Part shown: piece after piece, positions 9,862-17,855 of the stretch | Layout: each line of letters begins with the position of its first letter | Position numbering within the stretch: position 1 is the stretch's first letter | NCBI RefSeq assembly: GCF_036242395.1 | Contig: NZ_CP108458.1 | Span: forward strand, 7,812,001 to 7,876,000 | Origin: Kitasatospora sp. NBC_01266 | Lineage (GTDB): Bacteria > Actinomycetota > Actinomycetes > Streptomycetales > Streptomycetaceae | Direction of reading: 5' to 3' | DNA: 64,000 bases | Made by a program: the position numbers and the translations under genes | Notes under the pieces: model-generated | The model's input: the letters and a program-made list of their open reading frames with translations, nothing else | Told to the model about the DNA's origin: nothing | Databases searched by the model: none

Positions 9862-11400
9862 TCACGGCCGGCGCAGCAGCCGCCAGGCCAGCCCCGCCCC
9901 GCACAGCACCAGCACCGCCGCGCACAGCGCCGCCAGGCTCATGCCCTGCACGAAGGCCGAGCGCGCCGCCTCGGCCAGCGCCTGCCCCGCCGCCCCCGGC
10001 AGCGTGCGCGCCGCTTCCACCGCCGAGCCGAGCGACTGCTGCGCCTTGGCGGCCGTCGCCCCGTCCACCCCCGGCGGGGCGCCGAGCGCGCCCGGGTAGA
10101 TGGCGGCGACCACCGAGCCGAAGAGCGCGATGCCCAGCGCCGTGCCCAGCTCGTAGGCGGTCTCGGAGACGGCGGAGGCGGCCCCGGACTTCTCGGCGGG
10201 GGCGGCGGTCAGCACCAGGTCGGAGGCCAGCGTGTAGACCAGCCCCTCGGCGGCGCCGACCCCGAGGAAGACCACCGCCAGCACCAGGTACGGGGTGTCC
10301 TGGCGCAGCCAGCCCAGCATCCCGAGCGACAGCCCCAGCAGGACCATCCCGCCCACCAGCGCGCCCCGGGCGCCGGCCCGGCGGGCCAGCCTGGCGGTCA
10401 GCATCGAGGCGATGGCCGCGCCCGCGAAGGCCGGCATCTCCGCCAGCCCCGACCGCAGCGGCGAGAAGCCGCGCACCAGCTGCAGGTACTGGGAGGTGAA
10501 GAAGACCACGCCGGCCAGCCCGAAGACCGCGATCAGCGCGCCCAGCACGGCCGCGGTGAACCGGCGGTCGGCGAACAGCCGCACGTCCAGCAGCGGAGCG
10601 GGCAGCCGCAGCTGGCGGCGGACGAAGAGCCAGAGCCCGAGCACGCCCAGCACGGCGGCCAGCGGCACGTCCCAGCGGTCCACCCCGTGCGCGGCGGCCT
10701 CCTTGATCGCGTAGACCAGGGCGATCAGGCCGGTCATCGAGCAGAACACGCTGAGCAGGTCGAACCGGCCCGGGCTGGGGTTCTTCGACTCCGGCAGCAG
10801 CCAGCCGCCCAGCACCAGCAGGACCGCGATCAGCGGGAGGTTGAGCAGGAAGACCGAGCCCCACCAGAAGTGCTCCAGCAGCAGGCCGCCGACCAGTGGC
10901 CCGGCCGCCGCGCCCGCGGTGGCGGCCGCGCCCCAGATGCCGATCGCCCGGGCCCGTTCCCGGGCGTCCGGGAAGAGCGCGCGGATCAGCGACAGGGTCG
11001 AGGGCATGATGGTCGCCCCGGCGACGCCGAGCAGCGCGCGGGACGCGATCAGCCAGGCCGGGCTCGGCGCGTAGGCGGCCAGCAGCGAGGCCGCGCCGAA
11101 CGCGCCGACGCCGATCAGCAGCAGCCGCTTGCGCCCGATCCGGTCGCTCAGCGCGCCCATGCTGACCAGCAGGCCGGCCAGCACGAAGGAGTAGCTGTCG
11201 CCGATCCAGAGCAGTGCGGTGGAGCTGGGGGCCAGCGTCTCGGTGATCGAGGGGATCGCCAGCACCAGCACGGTCGCGTCGATCACGACCATCGTGACGG
11301 CGAGGACCAGGACGGCCAGTCCGGCCCAGCGGCGGCGGTCGGCGGCGGGGGTGGGTGCGGCGGCGGGAGTGGTGGTCGGGGAGTGGAGGGTGGCGGTCAC
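9862..11400 (-). CDS. DHA2-family (EmrB/QacA-like) MFS drug transporter
   Basis: This 512-residue integral membrane protein with about 14 predicted helices has the DHA2 signature motif C region (LGVAGATIMPSTLSLI) and a first-helix TMVVIDATVLVLA segment. It probably exports toxic small molecules by proton antiport. The GTG start is preceded by AAGGAG at good spacing and overlaps the stop of the upstream TetR gene by four bases (GTGA), so the pair is translationally coupled. Expression is most simply explained by repression from the TetR partner at the operator at 11962-11993. The substrate is unknown. Confidence 0.88.
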   Translation of the reverse strand: MTATLHSPTTTPAAAPTPAADRRRWAGLAVLVLAVTMVVIDATVLVLAIPSITETLAPSSTALLWIGDSYSFVLAGLLVSMGALSDRIGRKRLLLIGVGAFGAASLLAAYAPSPAWLIASRALLGVAGATIMPSTLSLIRALFPDARERARAIGIWGAAATAGAAAGPLVGGLLLEHFWWGSVFLLNLPLIAVLLVLGGWLLPESKNPSPGRFDLLSVFCSMTGLIALVYAIKEAAAHGVDRWDVPLAAVLGVLGLWLFVRRQLRLPAPLLDVRLFADRRFTAAVLGALIAVFGLAGVVFFTSQYLQLVRGFSPLRSGLAEMPAFAGAAIASMLTARLARRAGARGALVGGMVLLGLSLGMLGWLRQDTPYLVLAVVFLGVGAAEGLVYTLASDLVLTAAPAEKSGAASAVSETAYELGTALGIALFGSVVAAIYPGALGAPPGVDGATAAKAQQSLGSAVEAARTLPGAAGQALAEAARSAFVQGMSLAALCAAVLVLCGAGLAWRLLRRP

Positions 11401-11948
11401 TGGGTGCTCCTTCGCAGGGCTCCGCCGAGGAAGAGCTCGGTCAGCGCGAACGCGCTGTCACGCGGGGCGAGTCGGCCGTCCTGCACGGCCCAGCCGACGC
11501 CGGCCAGCAGGTCGAAGAACGCCTCGCTGAGCCAGCCGGCCGGCAGCTCGATCCGGAACACCCCCTCCTGCTGCCCGCGCAGGAAGAAGGCCCGCACCCG
11601 GGCGTCCTGCTCCTCCCACAGGGCGCAGAGCTCGGGGTCGTCGAAGAGCTGGTTCTCCCCGGCCAGGAAGGCGCAGAGCGCCGCGTCGGGTACCAGCAGC
11701 TCGATCAGCCGCCGCAGCGCCGCCGCCGTGTCCCCGGTCTCGATCGCGGCGGTGTCCAGCGCGCTGTTGTAGCGGCGCAGCCCGAGCAGGCCCACCTCGC
11801 GGATCAGCGCCTCACGCCCCGGGAAGATCCGGTGCAGCGAGGCCCGGCTGATCCCGGCCGCGCGCGCGATCTCGTCCAGGTGCGCCGTCGGCTGGCGGGA
11901 GATGACGGTGACGGCTGCCTTGAGTACCGCGTCGCGATCGATGGCCAT
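11397..11948 (-). CDS. TetR-family repressor of the adjacent efflux gene
   Basis: This 183-residue regulator has the helix-turn-helix LDEIARAAGISRASLHRIF near its N-terminus. An ATG nine codons upstream is possible, but I prefer the ATG at 11948 (MAIDRDAVLKAA). A TATTCT -10 element ends six bases before that ATG, so the message would be leaderless. The operator array at 11962-11993 covers the -35 region, which predicts autoregulation. The stop overlaps the MFS start by four bases. Functional pairing with the transporter is strongly supported by layout, though the inducer is unknown. Confidence 0.87.
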   Translation of the reverse strand: MAIDRDAVLKAAVTVISRQPTAHLDEIARAAGISRASLHRIFPGREALIREVGLLGLRRYNSALDTAAIETGDTAAALRRLIELLVPDAALCAFLAGENQLFDDPELCALWEEQDARVRAFFLRGQQEGVFRIELPAGWLSEAFFDLLAGVGWAVQDGRLAPRDSAFALTELFLGGALRRSTQ

Positions 11949-11961
11949 GAGATAAGAATAG

Positions 11962-11993
11962 CTCAGATGAGACATCAGTGTCTCAAATGAGAC
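11962..11993. promoter_or_regulatory. TetR operator: overlapping inverted repeats of TGAGACA half-sites
   Basis: TGAGACA and TGTCTCA form a perfect 7-base inverted repeat with a four-base spacer at 11968-11985. The right arm is reused in a second perfect repeat, GTCTCA-AA-TGAGAC, at 11980-11993, and a shorter CTCA/TGAG pair begins at 11962. The cluster lies immediately upstream of the tetR -10 element, as expected for an autoregulatory operator that may bind two dimers. Confidence 0.75.
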
Positions 11994-12032
11994 GCAGATG
12001 CTGCCGCAGCGGAGTCTGCCGGGGCATGAAAA

Positions 12033-12068
12033 ACCGGTGGGCGGCCCCGCTCGGGGCCGCCCACCGGT
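12033..12068 (-). terminator. Intrinsic terminator downstream of the sepF-like gene
   Basis: Perfect 16-base arms (12033-12048 and 12053-12068) close on a four-base loop. Read on the minus strand, the stem is followed by a run of five T. This is the clearest intrinsic terminator in the window and ends the sepF-like transcript. Confidence 0.88.
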
Positions 12069-12120
12069 GCGCTGCTCGCCGACCGTCCGGGCCGGCGCTG
12101 GTCGCTCGCGCTTCGCGCGG

Positions 12121-12516
12121 TCAGCTCTGGTTGTAGAACCCGCTGTCGTCCAGCGGCCGGTCGATCACCATGACCTCGACCTCCGGCGGCGTCAGCAGGA
12201 ACACCCGCCGGGCGATCCGCTCGATCCCGCCACGGGTGCCGAAGACCAGGCCCGAGGCGAAGTCGACCATCCGCTTGGCCTCGGAGTCGTCCATCTCGGT
12301 CACGTCCATGACCACCGGGGTGCCGCACCGGATGTGCTCGCCGACCGTGCGGGCGGACTCGAAGCCGGTGGGCTTCACCGAGACGATCTTCGCCGGGTTC
12401 GGCAGCATCGGAACCGTGTCCGCGGTCGCCCACGGCTCTTCCTCGTACACCGCGGCCGGGTAGCTTCCGGACGGCATCAGCCACCCGTTGTGATGCTCGT
12501 CGCGAAGTGCTCCCAT
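12121..12516 (-). CDS. SepF-like cell-division protein
   Basis: This 131-residue protein has the SepF fold signature in its C-terminal half (GTPVVMDVTEMDDSEAKRMVDF, then SGLVFGTRGGIERIARRVFLLTP). SepF proteins anchor FtsZ to the membrane. Streptomycetes carry several short paralogues besides the one in the division cluster, and the absence of neighbouring division genes indicates this is such a paralogue. The ATG at 12516 has GGGAGG six bases upstream; the longer open frame above it is low-complexity. Its N-terminal segment is short and lacks a clear amphipathic membrane-targeting helix. Confidence 0.82.
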   Translation of the reverse strand: MGALRDEHHNGWLMPSGSYPAAVYEEEPWATADTVPMLPNPAKIVSVKPTGFESARTVGEHIRCGTPVVMDVTEMDDSEAKRMVDFASGLVFGTRGGIERIARRVFLLTPPEVEVMVIDRPLDDSGFYNQS

Positions 12517-12815
12517 GCCGCGCCTCCCTGTCCTGTCCCCGTCTGGCTCCGGCCGTCGTGAACCGCTGCTGACGCGTCGTCCACTCGCCGGAGCTGTCCG
12601 AGTATCGCACTGATCACCGCTTCGGCGCCCGCCCTGGCGCGCCGTTCGGGTTGTGGCGTGTGCCGGTGGCACACGCCGTCCTCATCGAGAGCGGACGCCG
12701 CAGGTCGGCCCGTGGTTGCGCGGTCCGCCCGGGATCATTCCGGGGTTCCGGTCGATCAGCCGTTCGGTGCAGTTGAGTTGACGTCCGGTCATACCATGAT
12801 GACGCCGGGCGGCTG

Positions 12816-12880
12816 CTCTCCCGTGACTCCGGCCGCCTACTCTCCCGTGACTCCGGCCATTTACTCTCCCGTGACTCCGT
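12816..12880. repeat. 24-bp tandem repeat at the 3' end of the DinB-like gene
   Basis: Three units with a 24-base period start at 12816, 12840 and 12864 and share CTCTCCCGTGACTCCG. The last unit encodes the C-terminal residues of the DinB-like protein and the other two lie beyond its stop. This looks like tandem duplication of the gene's end. Confidence 0.9.
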
Positions 12881-13382
12881 CAACGGCCTCACGCAACAGG
12901 TCCGCATGACCGTTGTGCCGGGCGTACTCCTCGATCAGGTGGACCTGGATCCAACGCAGCGTCACCTCCTGGCCACTGCGCCGACGCTTGGCGACGGTCT
13001 CCAACGGCAGCCCGTGCACCGCCTGCTCGGCGAGCTCGATCTGCCGGCGCCAGAGGGCGAAGTCCGCGGCGGCGTCGGCCTGGTCCACCCCGTTGAAGTC
13101 GAAGTCCGGGTCCTCGGGCGTCCCGTGGAGCGCGACGTCGTCCTCGCCGAGCAGGATCACCCGGTACCAGTAGTGCTCCACCTCGGCGAGGTGGCGGACC
13201 AGCCCGAGCAGGGTCAGCGTCGAGGGGCTCACCGAACGCCGCTTCAGCTGCTCGTCGGTCAGGCCAGCCGTCTTGACCGCCAGGGTCTTGCGATGGAAGT
13301 CCAGCCAGGCGGCGAGCATGGTGGCCTCGTCGGCGGCGTTGGGTGGGTCGATGCGCTCAGCGGTGTCGGTCACCCGCGTCAT
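12861..13382 (-). CDS. DinB/DUF664-family protein
   Basis: This 173-residue four-helix protein of the DinB superfamily has the expected metal-ligand histidines in RHLAEVEHYWYR and in HLIEEYARHNGHADLLRE. Actinobacterial members include mycothiol-dependent S-transferase-like enzymes, but most are uncharacterised, and I assign no reaction. The gene is single, and its last codons lie within a 24-base tandem repeat. Confidence 0.85.
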   Translation of the reverse strand: MTRVTDTAERIDPPNAADEATMLAAWLDFHRKTLAVKTAGLTDEQLKRRSVSPSTLTLLGLVRHLAEVEHYWYRVILLGEDDVALHGTPEDPDFDFNGVDQADAAADFALWRRQIELAEQAVHGLPLETVAKRRRSGQEVTLRWIQVHLIEEYARHNGHADLLREAVDGVTGE

Positions 13383-13480
13383 CCTGGCGCAGCCGGGGGT
13401 GGTGCCGCGAGTCGGTTTTCCCGGGGCCTACGCTCTTCGGGGCACCATCGAGCCGGACCGGAACCGCTGCGGAGGACCGT

Positions 13481-14215
13481 ATGTCACGACCCATCACCCT
13501 GGTTACCGGCGGCAGCCGCGGGATCGGCGCCGCTGTCTGCCGGCGGCTGGCCGCCGACGGCCACGACCTCGCGATCGGCTACCGCCGGGACGCCGAAGCC
13601 GCCGAGAAGCTCGCCGAGGAGGTCCGGGCGGCGGGTGCCGAGGCGGTGGCGATCCAGCTCGACACCGCCGTCGAGGCCGACGTGGAGCGGTTCTTCGACC
13701 TGGCCGCCGAGCGGCTCGGTCCGGTCACCGGACTGGTCAACAACGCCGGCGTGACCAGCGCGCGCGGGTCGCTGGCCGAACTGCGCACCGAGGACCTGCG
13801 CCGGGTGGTGGACGTCAACCTGGTCGGCTACCTGCTCTGCGCCCGCCGCGCCGCCCGCGACTTCACCGGTGGTGCGGCGATCGTCAACGTCTCCTCGGCG
13901 GCCGCCACGCTGGGCAGCCCGGGCGAGTACGTCCACTACGCGGCCACCAAGGCCGCCACCGACGCGCTGACCATCGGCCTGGCCAAGGAGCTCGGACCGG
14001 CCGGGATCCGGGTCAACGCGGTCTCGCCCGGCACCATCGAGACCGAGATCCACCAGCTGTCCGGCGAGCCCGGCCGCCCGGCCCGGGTCGGCCCCGCCGT
14101 CCCGCTGCGCCGGGCCGGTCGCCCCGAGGAGATCGCCGGTGCCGTCGCCTGGCTGCTCTCCCCGGACGCCTCCTACACCTCGGGCGCGATCCTGCGGGTG
14201 GCCGGCGGCCAGTAG
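13481..14215 (+). CDS. Short-chain dehydrogenase/reductase
   Basis: This 244-residue classical SDR has the cofactor loop TGGSRGIG, the NNAG motif, an active-site serine in NVSSAAAT and the YAATK catalytic pair. A GGAGG five bases before the ATG at 13481 fixes the start; the frame stays open upstream but that stretch is non-coding in appearance. It is a stand-alone gene between divergent and convergent neighbours. The basic residues after the first strand (YRRD) favour NADPH. The substrate is not predicted. Confidence 0.9.
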   Translation: MSRPITLVTGGSRGIGAAVCRRLAADGHDLAIGYRRDAEAAEKLAEEVRAAGAEAVAIQLDTAVEADVERFFDLAAERLGPVTGLVNNAGVTSARGSLAELRTEDLRRVVDVNLVGYLLCARRAARDFTGGAAIVNVSSAAATLGSPGEYVHYAATKAATDALTIGLAKELGPAGIRVNAVSPGTIETEIHQLSGEPGRPARVGPAVPLRRAGRPEEIAGAVAWLLSPDASYTSGAILRVAGGQ

Positions 14216-14225
14216 CGGCGCGCGG

Positions 14226-14888
14226 TCAGGCGGCCGGCACGGCGGTCGCGGCCCGTCGCCGGGTCCGCCAGGCCCCGGCCAGGCTCGCCGTGCCGAGCAG
14301 CACGATCACCGCTCCCGAGGCCAGGAACGCGGGCGAGCCCGGCGAGTTCGCCGAGGCGCCCGCGACCACGTAGGCCGCCGTGCCGGGCAGCACGCCCAGC
14401 GCGGTGCCCGCCAGATAGGGCCGCAGCCGGACGCCGGAGAGAGCCGCGCTGAGGTTCACCGCCTGGAACGGGACGCCCGGCACCAGGCGCATCAGCAGCA
14501 CCGTGCGAAAGCCGTGCTCGGTCAGCCCGCGGTCCAGCGCCAGCAGCGCCCGGCCGCGCAGCAGCGGTCGCAGCGCTCGCTGACCGAGGCCGCGCCCCAG
14601 GCCGAAGGCCAGCGCGGCGCCGGCCGTGGTGCCCAGCACCGCGACCGGCACGCCCCAGCGGGTGCTGAACAGCACGCCGGCCGCGACGCTCAGCGCGGGC
14701 TTGGGCAGGAAGGCCAACGTGCCGAGCGCGAAGAGCAGGGTGAAGGCGGGCGCCCGCCAGATCCCGGGCACCGCCAGCGCCAGCTGCCGCGGATCCCAGA
14801 ACAGCACCGAGACGGCGGCCGCCAGCAGGATCACCAGCAGCAGCGCCGCCCGGGCCCAGGGTGCGCGCAGGACGCCGCTCAGCTTCAT
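14226..14888 (-). CDS. TVP38/TMEM64-family (VTT domain) membrane protein
   Basis: This 220-residue membrane protein has about six hydrophobic segments and the VTT/SNARE-associated core (FLPKPALSVAAGVLF and GRGLGQRAL, then LLMRLVPGVPFQAVNL). The family overlaps structurally with DedA proteins, for which lipid-carrier flipping has been proposed. The stop lies 11 bases from the end of the convergent SDR gene. Confidence 0.85.
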   Translation of the reverse strand: MKLSGVLRAPWARAALLLVILLAAAVSVLFWDPRQLALAVPGIWRAPAFTLLFALGTLAFLPKPALSVAAGVLFSTRWGVPVAVLGTTAGAALAFGLGRGLGQRALRPLLRGRALLALDRGLTEHGFRTVLLMRLVPGVPFQAVNLSAALSGVRLRPYLAGTALGVLPGTAAYVVAGASANSPGSPAFLASGAVIVLLGTASLAGAWRTRRRAATAVPAA

Positions 14889-14913
14889 GCGGGGGAGTGT
14901 AACGAGCGGCGCC

Positions 14914-16143
14914 TCACACCCCGGTGGGCTCCTCGGTCCGGGCGCCCGGTTCGCTGCCCGCCGCCCGCCGGCTCCCCGCCGGGCGCAGCGCGCCCGCCGT
15001 CACGGTCAGGGCGGCGGCCAGCGCGGTCACCACCGTGAACGACACCCGCAGGGAGGCGGCCTGGGCGATCGTGCCGACGATCGCGGGCGCGATCAGTCCG
15101 GAGGTGTAGGTGACGGTGGCGACGCCCGCGATGGCCTGGCTCGGGTTCGGGCCGGCCCGCCCGGCAGCCGCGAAGGCCAGCGGCACCACCACCGCGACCC
15201 CGATGCCGAGCAGCGCGAAGCCGGGGATCGCCACCGCCGGGCTGGTCGCGAGCACCACCAGCACCCCGCCGCCCGCCGCCACCGCCCCACCGGTGCGCAC
15301 CGCGCGCACCGGACCGAGCCGTCGCACCGCCAGATCGCCCGCCAGTCGGGCCACCGCCATGGTGCCGGCGAAGGCCGAGTACGCCACCGCCGCGGTGCCG
15401 GCCGCCGCCCCGGTGAGGTCGCGCAGGTAGACGCTCGACCAGTCCACGCCCGCGCCCTCGGCGAAGACCGCGCAGAAGCCGACCAGGCCGATCGCCAGCG
15501 CCGAGCGCGGCGGCAGCGCGAACCGGGGCGGCGCCTGTGCCTCGGGCTCGGGTCGCACGTCCAGCAGCCCGGTGCAGACCAGCTGGCCGAGCAGGAACAG
15601 GACCCCGGCGGCGAGCGCCAGGTGCAGCCGGGCGTCCAGGTGCTGGTGGGCCGCCAGCGCGCCGAAGCCCGAGGCGAGCAGCCCGCCCAGGCTCCACATC
15701 CCGTGCAGCCCGGACATGATCGACTTGCCCATCCGGTGCTCGACCTCGACCCCCTCGGCGTTCATCGAGACGTCCGCCATCCCCGAGGTGCCGCCGTAGA
15801 CCAGCAGCGCCAGGCAGAGCCAGGGCAGCCCGGGGGCCAGGGCCGGCAGCGCGAGCGAGAGGCACCAGAGCGACAGCAGTAGCCGGATCGCCGCGCGGGC
15901 GCCGAGCCGGTGGGTGATCCGTCCGGCCAGCGGCATCGCGAGCGAGGCGCCGACCGCGGGCATCACCAGGGCCAGGCCGAGCTGGCCCGGGCTCAGGTGC
16001 AGCCGTTCCTGCAGCGCCGGGATCCGGGTGGCGAAGCTGCCGGTGACCGCGCCGTGTACGGCGAAGACCAGCGCGACGCTCAGCCGGGCCCGGCCGAGTC
16101 CGCCGCGGTGTGGTGAGTGGGCGGGGTGGGCGGGTGATGGCAT
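14914..16143 (-). CDS. MFS transporter
   Basis: This 409-residue protein of about 12 helices resembles the fucose-permease/ProP-like MFS branch common in actinobacteria (VHGAVTGSFATRIPALQ; GMADVSMNAEGVEVE). The ATG at 16143 has a well-placed GGAGGAC; the same frame remains open far upstream through the divergent ROK gene, but that is antisense shadow. It is divergently transcribed from a ROK regulator with a perfect inverted repeat between them, so import or efflux of a sugar-like compound under ROK control is likely. The substrate is unknown. Confidence 0.85.
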   Translation of the reverse strand: MPSPAHPAHSPHRGGLGRARLSVALVFAVHGAVTGSFATRIPALQERLHLSPGQLGLALVMPAVGASLAMPLAGRITHRLGARAAIRLLLSLWCLSLALPALAPGLPWLCLALLVYGGTSGMADVSMNAEGVEVEHRMGKSIMSGLHGMWSLGGLLASGFGALAAHQHLDARLHLALAAGVLFLLGQLVCTGLLDVRPEPEAQAPPRFALPPRSALAIGLVGFCAVFAEGAGVDWSSVYLRDLTGAAAGTAAVAYSAFAGTMAVARLAGDLAVRRLGPVRAVRTGGAVAAGGGVLVVLATSPAVAIPGFALLGIGVAVVVPLAFAAAGRAGPNPSQAIAGVATVTYTSGLIAPAIVGTIAQAASLRVSFTVVTALAAALTVTAGALRPAGSRRAAGSEPGARTEEPTGV

Positions 16144-16191
16144 GTCTGGAGTCCTCCCCGTGGGTGTGCTGGGCCATGCGAGGCGATAAAT

Positions 16192-16212
16192 TATCAGGAA
16201 GGGAACCTGATA
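16192..16212. promoter_or_regulatory. ROK/MFS divergent operator
   Basis: Perfect 7-base arms TATCAGG and CCTGATA are separated by seven bases, in an AT-rich patch between the divergent MFS and ROK start codons. This is the best candidate binding site for the ROK regulator. Confidence 0.65.
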
Positions 16213-16273
16213 GATAGACTCCAGCTCCTGGCCCCGACCGTCGCGGACCGCGGATCTGAAAGGATGCTCGGCC

Positions 16274-17482
16274 ATGACCACCGCGCGCACGGCCACCCCC
16301 AGCACCGCCCGTGCGATCAACGACCGACTGGCCCTCGATCTGCTGCTCGGCCAGGGACCGCTGACCGCCACCGAGCTGCGCACCCTCACCGGCCTCTCCC
16401 GGCCCACCATCGCCGACCTGCTGGAACGCCTGCAGCGCGGCGGCCTGGTGGCCATCGTGGGGGAGCGCGGCGAACAGCGCCGCGGCCCCAACGCCCGCCT
16501 GTACGGTCTGCGCGCCGACCGCGCCCACCTGGCCGGCATCGACGTGCGCACGGTGGGTGTCACCCTCACGGTCGCCGACCTCACCGGGCGGACCCTGGCC
16601 GGTGCCGCGCTGCCGGTCGACCCCGCCGACCCCGCGGGCCCGCCGCCCGACTTCGCCGACCAGGTGCTGCGGACCCTGCTGGCCACCGCGCGCGAGGCGG
16701 GTGCGCGCGAGCTGCACACCGTCGCGGTCGGCGCCCCGGGCCTGGTCGATCCGGTCGGCGGGGCGCTGAGCACCACCTCGCGCCTGCACCACTGGCATGC
16801 CGAGCTGGTCGCCGCGCTGCGCGCCGGACTGACCGGGCAGGTACTGCTGGAGAACGAGGCCAACCTGGCGGGCATCGCCGAGCACCGGCTCGGCGCCGCC
16901 ACCGACCGCGACACCTTCGTGCTGCTCTGGCTGGGGCACGGCACCGGCGCGGCGGTGGTGCTGGACGGCCGGCTGCGCCGGGGCTCCTCGGGGGGCACCG
17001 GCGAGATCGGGTTCCTGCCGGTGCCCGGCACCGGCTCGCTGCCCCACCTGAACAGCTGCGACGGCGGCTTCCACAGCCTGGCCGGCAGCCCGGCGGTCTG
17101 CGCGCTGGCCCGGGCCCACGGCCTGCCGGTCGGTGACGGCGCGGGCGGTGGACCGCCCGCCGAGGCGGCGGTGCTCGCCGCGGTCGCGGCGGGGCCGGTG
17201 GGCGAGCCGTTCCTGGACGAGCTGGCCGACCGGGTGGCGCTCGGCGCTTCGGCGGTCAGCGTGATCCTCGACCCGGGCTGCGTGGTGCTGGGCGGCGAGG
17301 TCGGCCGGGCCGGCGGCGCCGCACTGGCCGAGCGGGTGGCGGCTCGGCTCGCGAGGCTCTCCCCGCTGCGCACCGAGGTCAGGGCCGGCACGGCCGGTGG
17401 CGGCGCGGTGCTGAGCGGGGCGGTGCTGACGGCCTCGGACGCGGTGCGGCGTGATCTGTTCGGCGGACTCGACCTCGGCTGA
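16274..17482 (+). CDS. ROK-family transcriptional regulator
   Basis: This 402-residue regulator has an N-terminal winged helix (LTATELRTLTGLSRPTIADLL) joined to a ROK sugar-kinase-like domain (GIDVRTVGVTLTVADL, VGAPGLVDP, and GHGTGAAVVLDG). The cysteine cluster that binds zinc in most ROK repressors and kinases is missing; only a single SCDGG remains where it would be. Effector binding may therefore differ from classical NagC/XylR types. It probably controls the divergent MFS gene through the inverted repeat at 16192-16212. Confidence 0.87.
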   Translation: MTTARTATPSTARAINDRLALDLLLGQGPLTATELRTLTGLSRPTIADLLERLQRGGLVAIVGERGEQRRGPNARLYGLRADRAHLAGIDVRTVGVTLTVADLTGRTLAGAALPVDPADPAGPPPDFADQVLRTLLATAREAGARELHTVAVGAPGLVDPVGGALSTTSRLHHWHAELVAALRAGLTGQVLLENEANLAGIAEHRLGAATDRDTFVLLWLGHGTGAAVVLDGRLRRGSSGGTGEIGFLPVPGTGSLPHLNSCDGGFHSLAGSPAVCALARAHGLPVGDGAGGGPPAEAAVLAAVAAGPVGEPFLDELADRVALGASAVSVILDPGCVVLGGEVGRAGGAALAERVAARLARLSPLRTEVRAGTAGGGAVLSGAVLTASDAVRRDLFGGLDLG

Positions 17483-17489
17483 GCCGGCG

Positions 17490-17581
17490 TGACGCCTGAC
17501 GCCTGACGCCTGACGCCTGACGCCTGACGCCTGACCCGTGACGCGTGACGCCTGACGCCGGACCCCGTGACGCGTGATGCG
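17490..17581. repeat. 7-bp tandem repeat array (TGACGCC) after the ROK gene
   Basis: About 13 units of a seven-base repeat begin eight bases after the ROK stop: six perfect TGACGCC units, then variants such as TGACCCG, TGACGCG and TGATGCG. The period is not a multiple of three, in line with a non-coding location. Confidence 0.92.
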
Positions 17582-17683
17582 TGGCGATGGGCCGGTGGTC
17601 GACCGACCGGTGCGCCGACCCCACCGAGTGACCATCCGGTCGCGTGGAGTTCCGAAGCTGGCCGCCACTGGGTGTCCGATGGT

Positions 17684-17721
17684 CTGATTGTCCGATTCAT
17701 GAGGGTTTTATGAACAATCAG
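17684..17721. promoter_or_regulatory. Inverted repeat/hairpin upstream of the Pls-type synthetase gene
   Basis: CTGATTG at 17684 pairs with CAATCAG at 17715, and the inner arms TTCAT and ATGAA also pair. Together they give a 12-base stem with a five-base bulge and a nine-base loop. It lies about 135 bases before the synthetase ATG in an unusually AT-rich stretch, so it may be an operator or a leader RNA structure. In the remaining 17582-17855 I see no gene. Confidence 0.55.
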
Positions 17722-17855
17722 CCCTGTTGTCTCGGTTGCGCTCTGTGGACATCTACGCTCCGTCGTGGGGTCAGTAGGACGAATAGTCCATATATGTTCC
17801 ACTCGACCAGCTGTTCGCCGCTGACCCGCAGAGTGTCCCGGCGAGAGCAAGGTTC

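Noticed and set aside
12121-12672. Longer start for the SepF-like protein
   Set aside because: The extension is low-complexity and the ATG at 12516 has a strong ribosome site.
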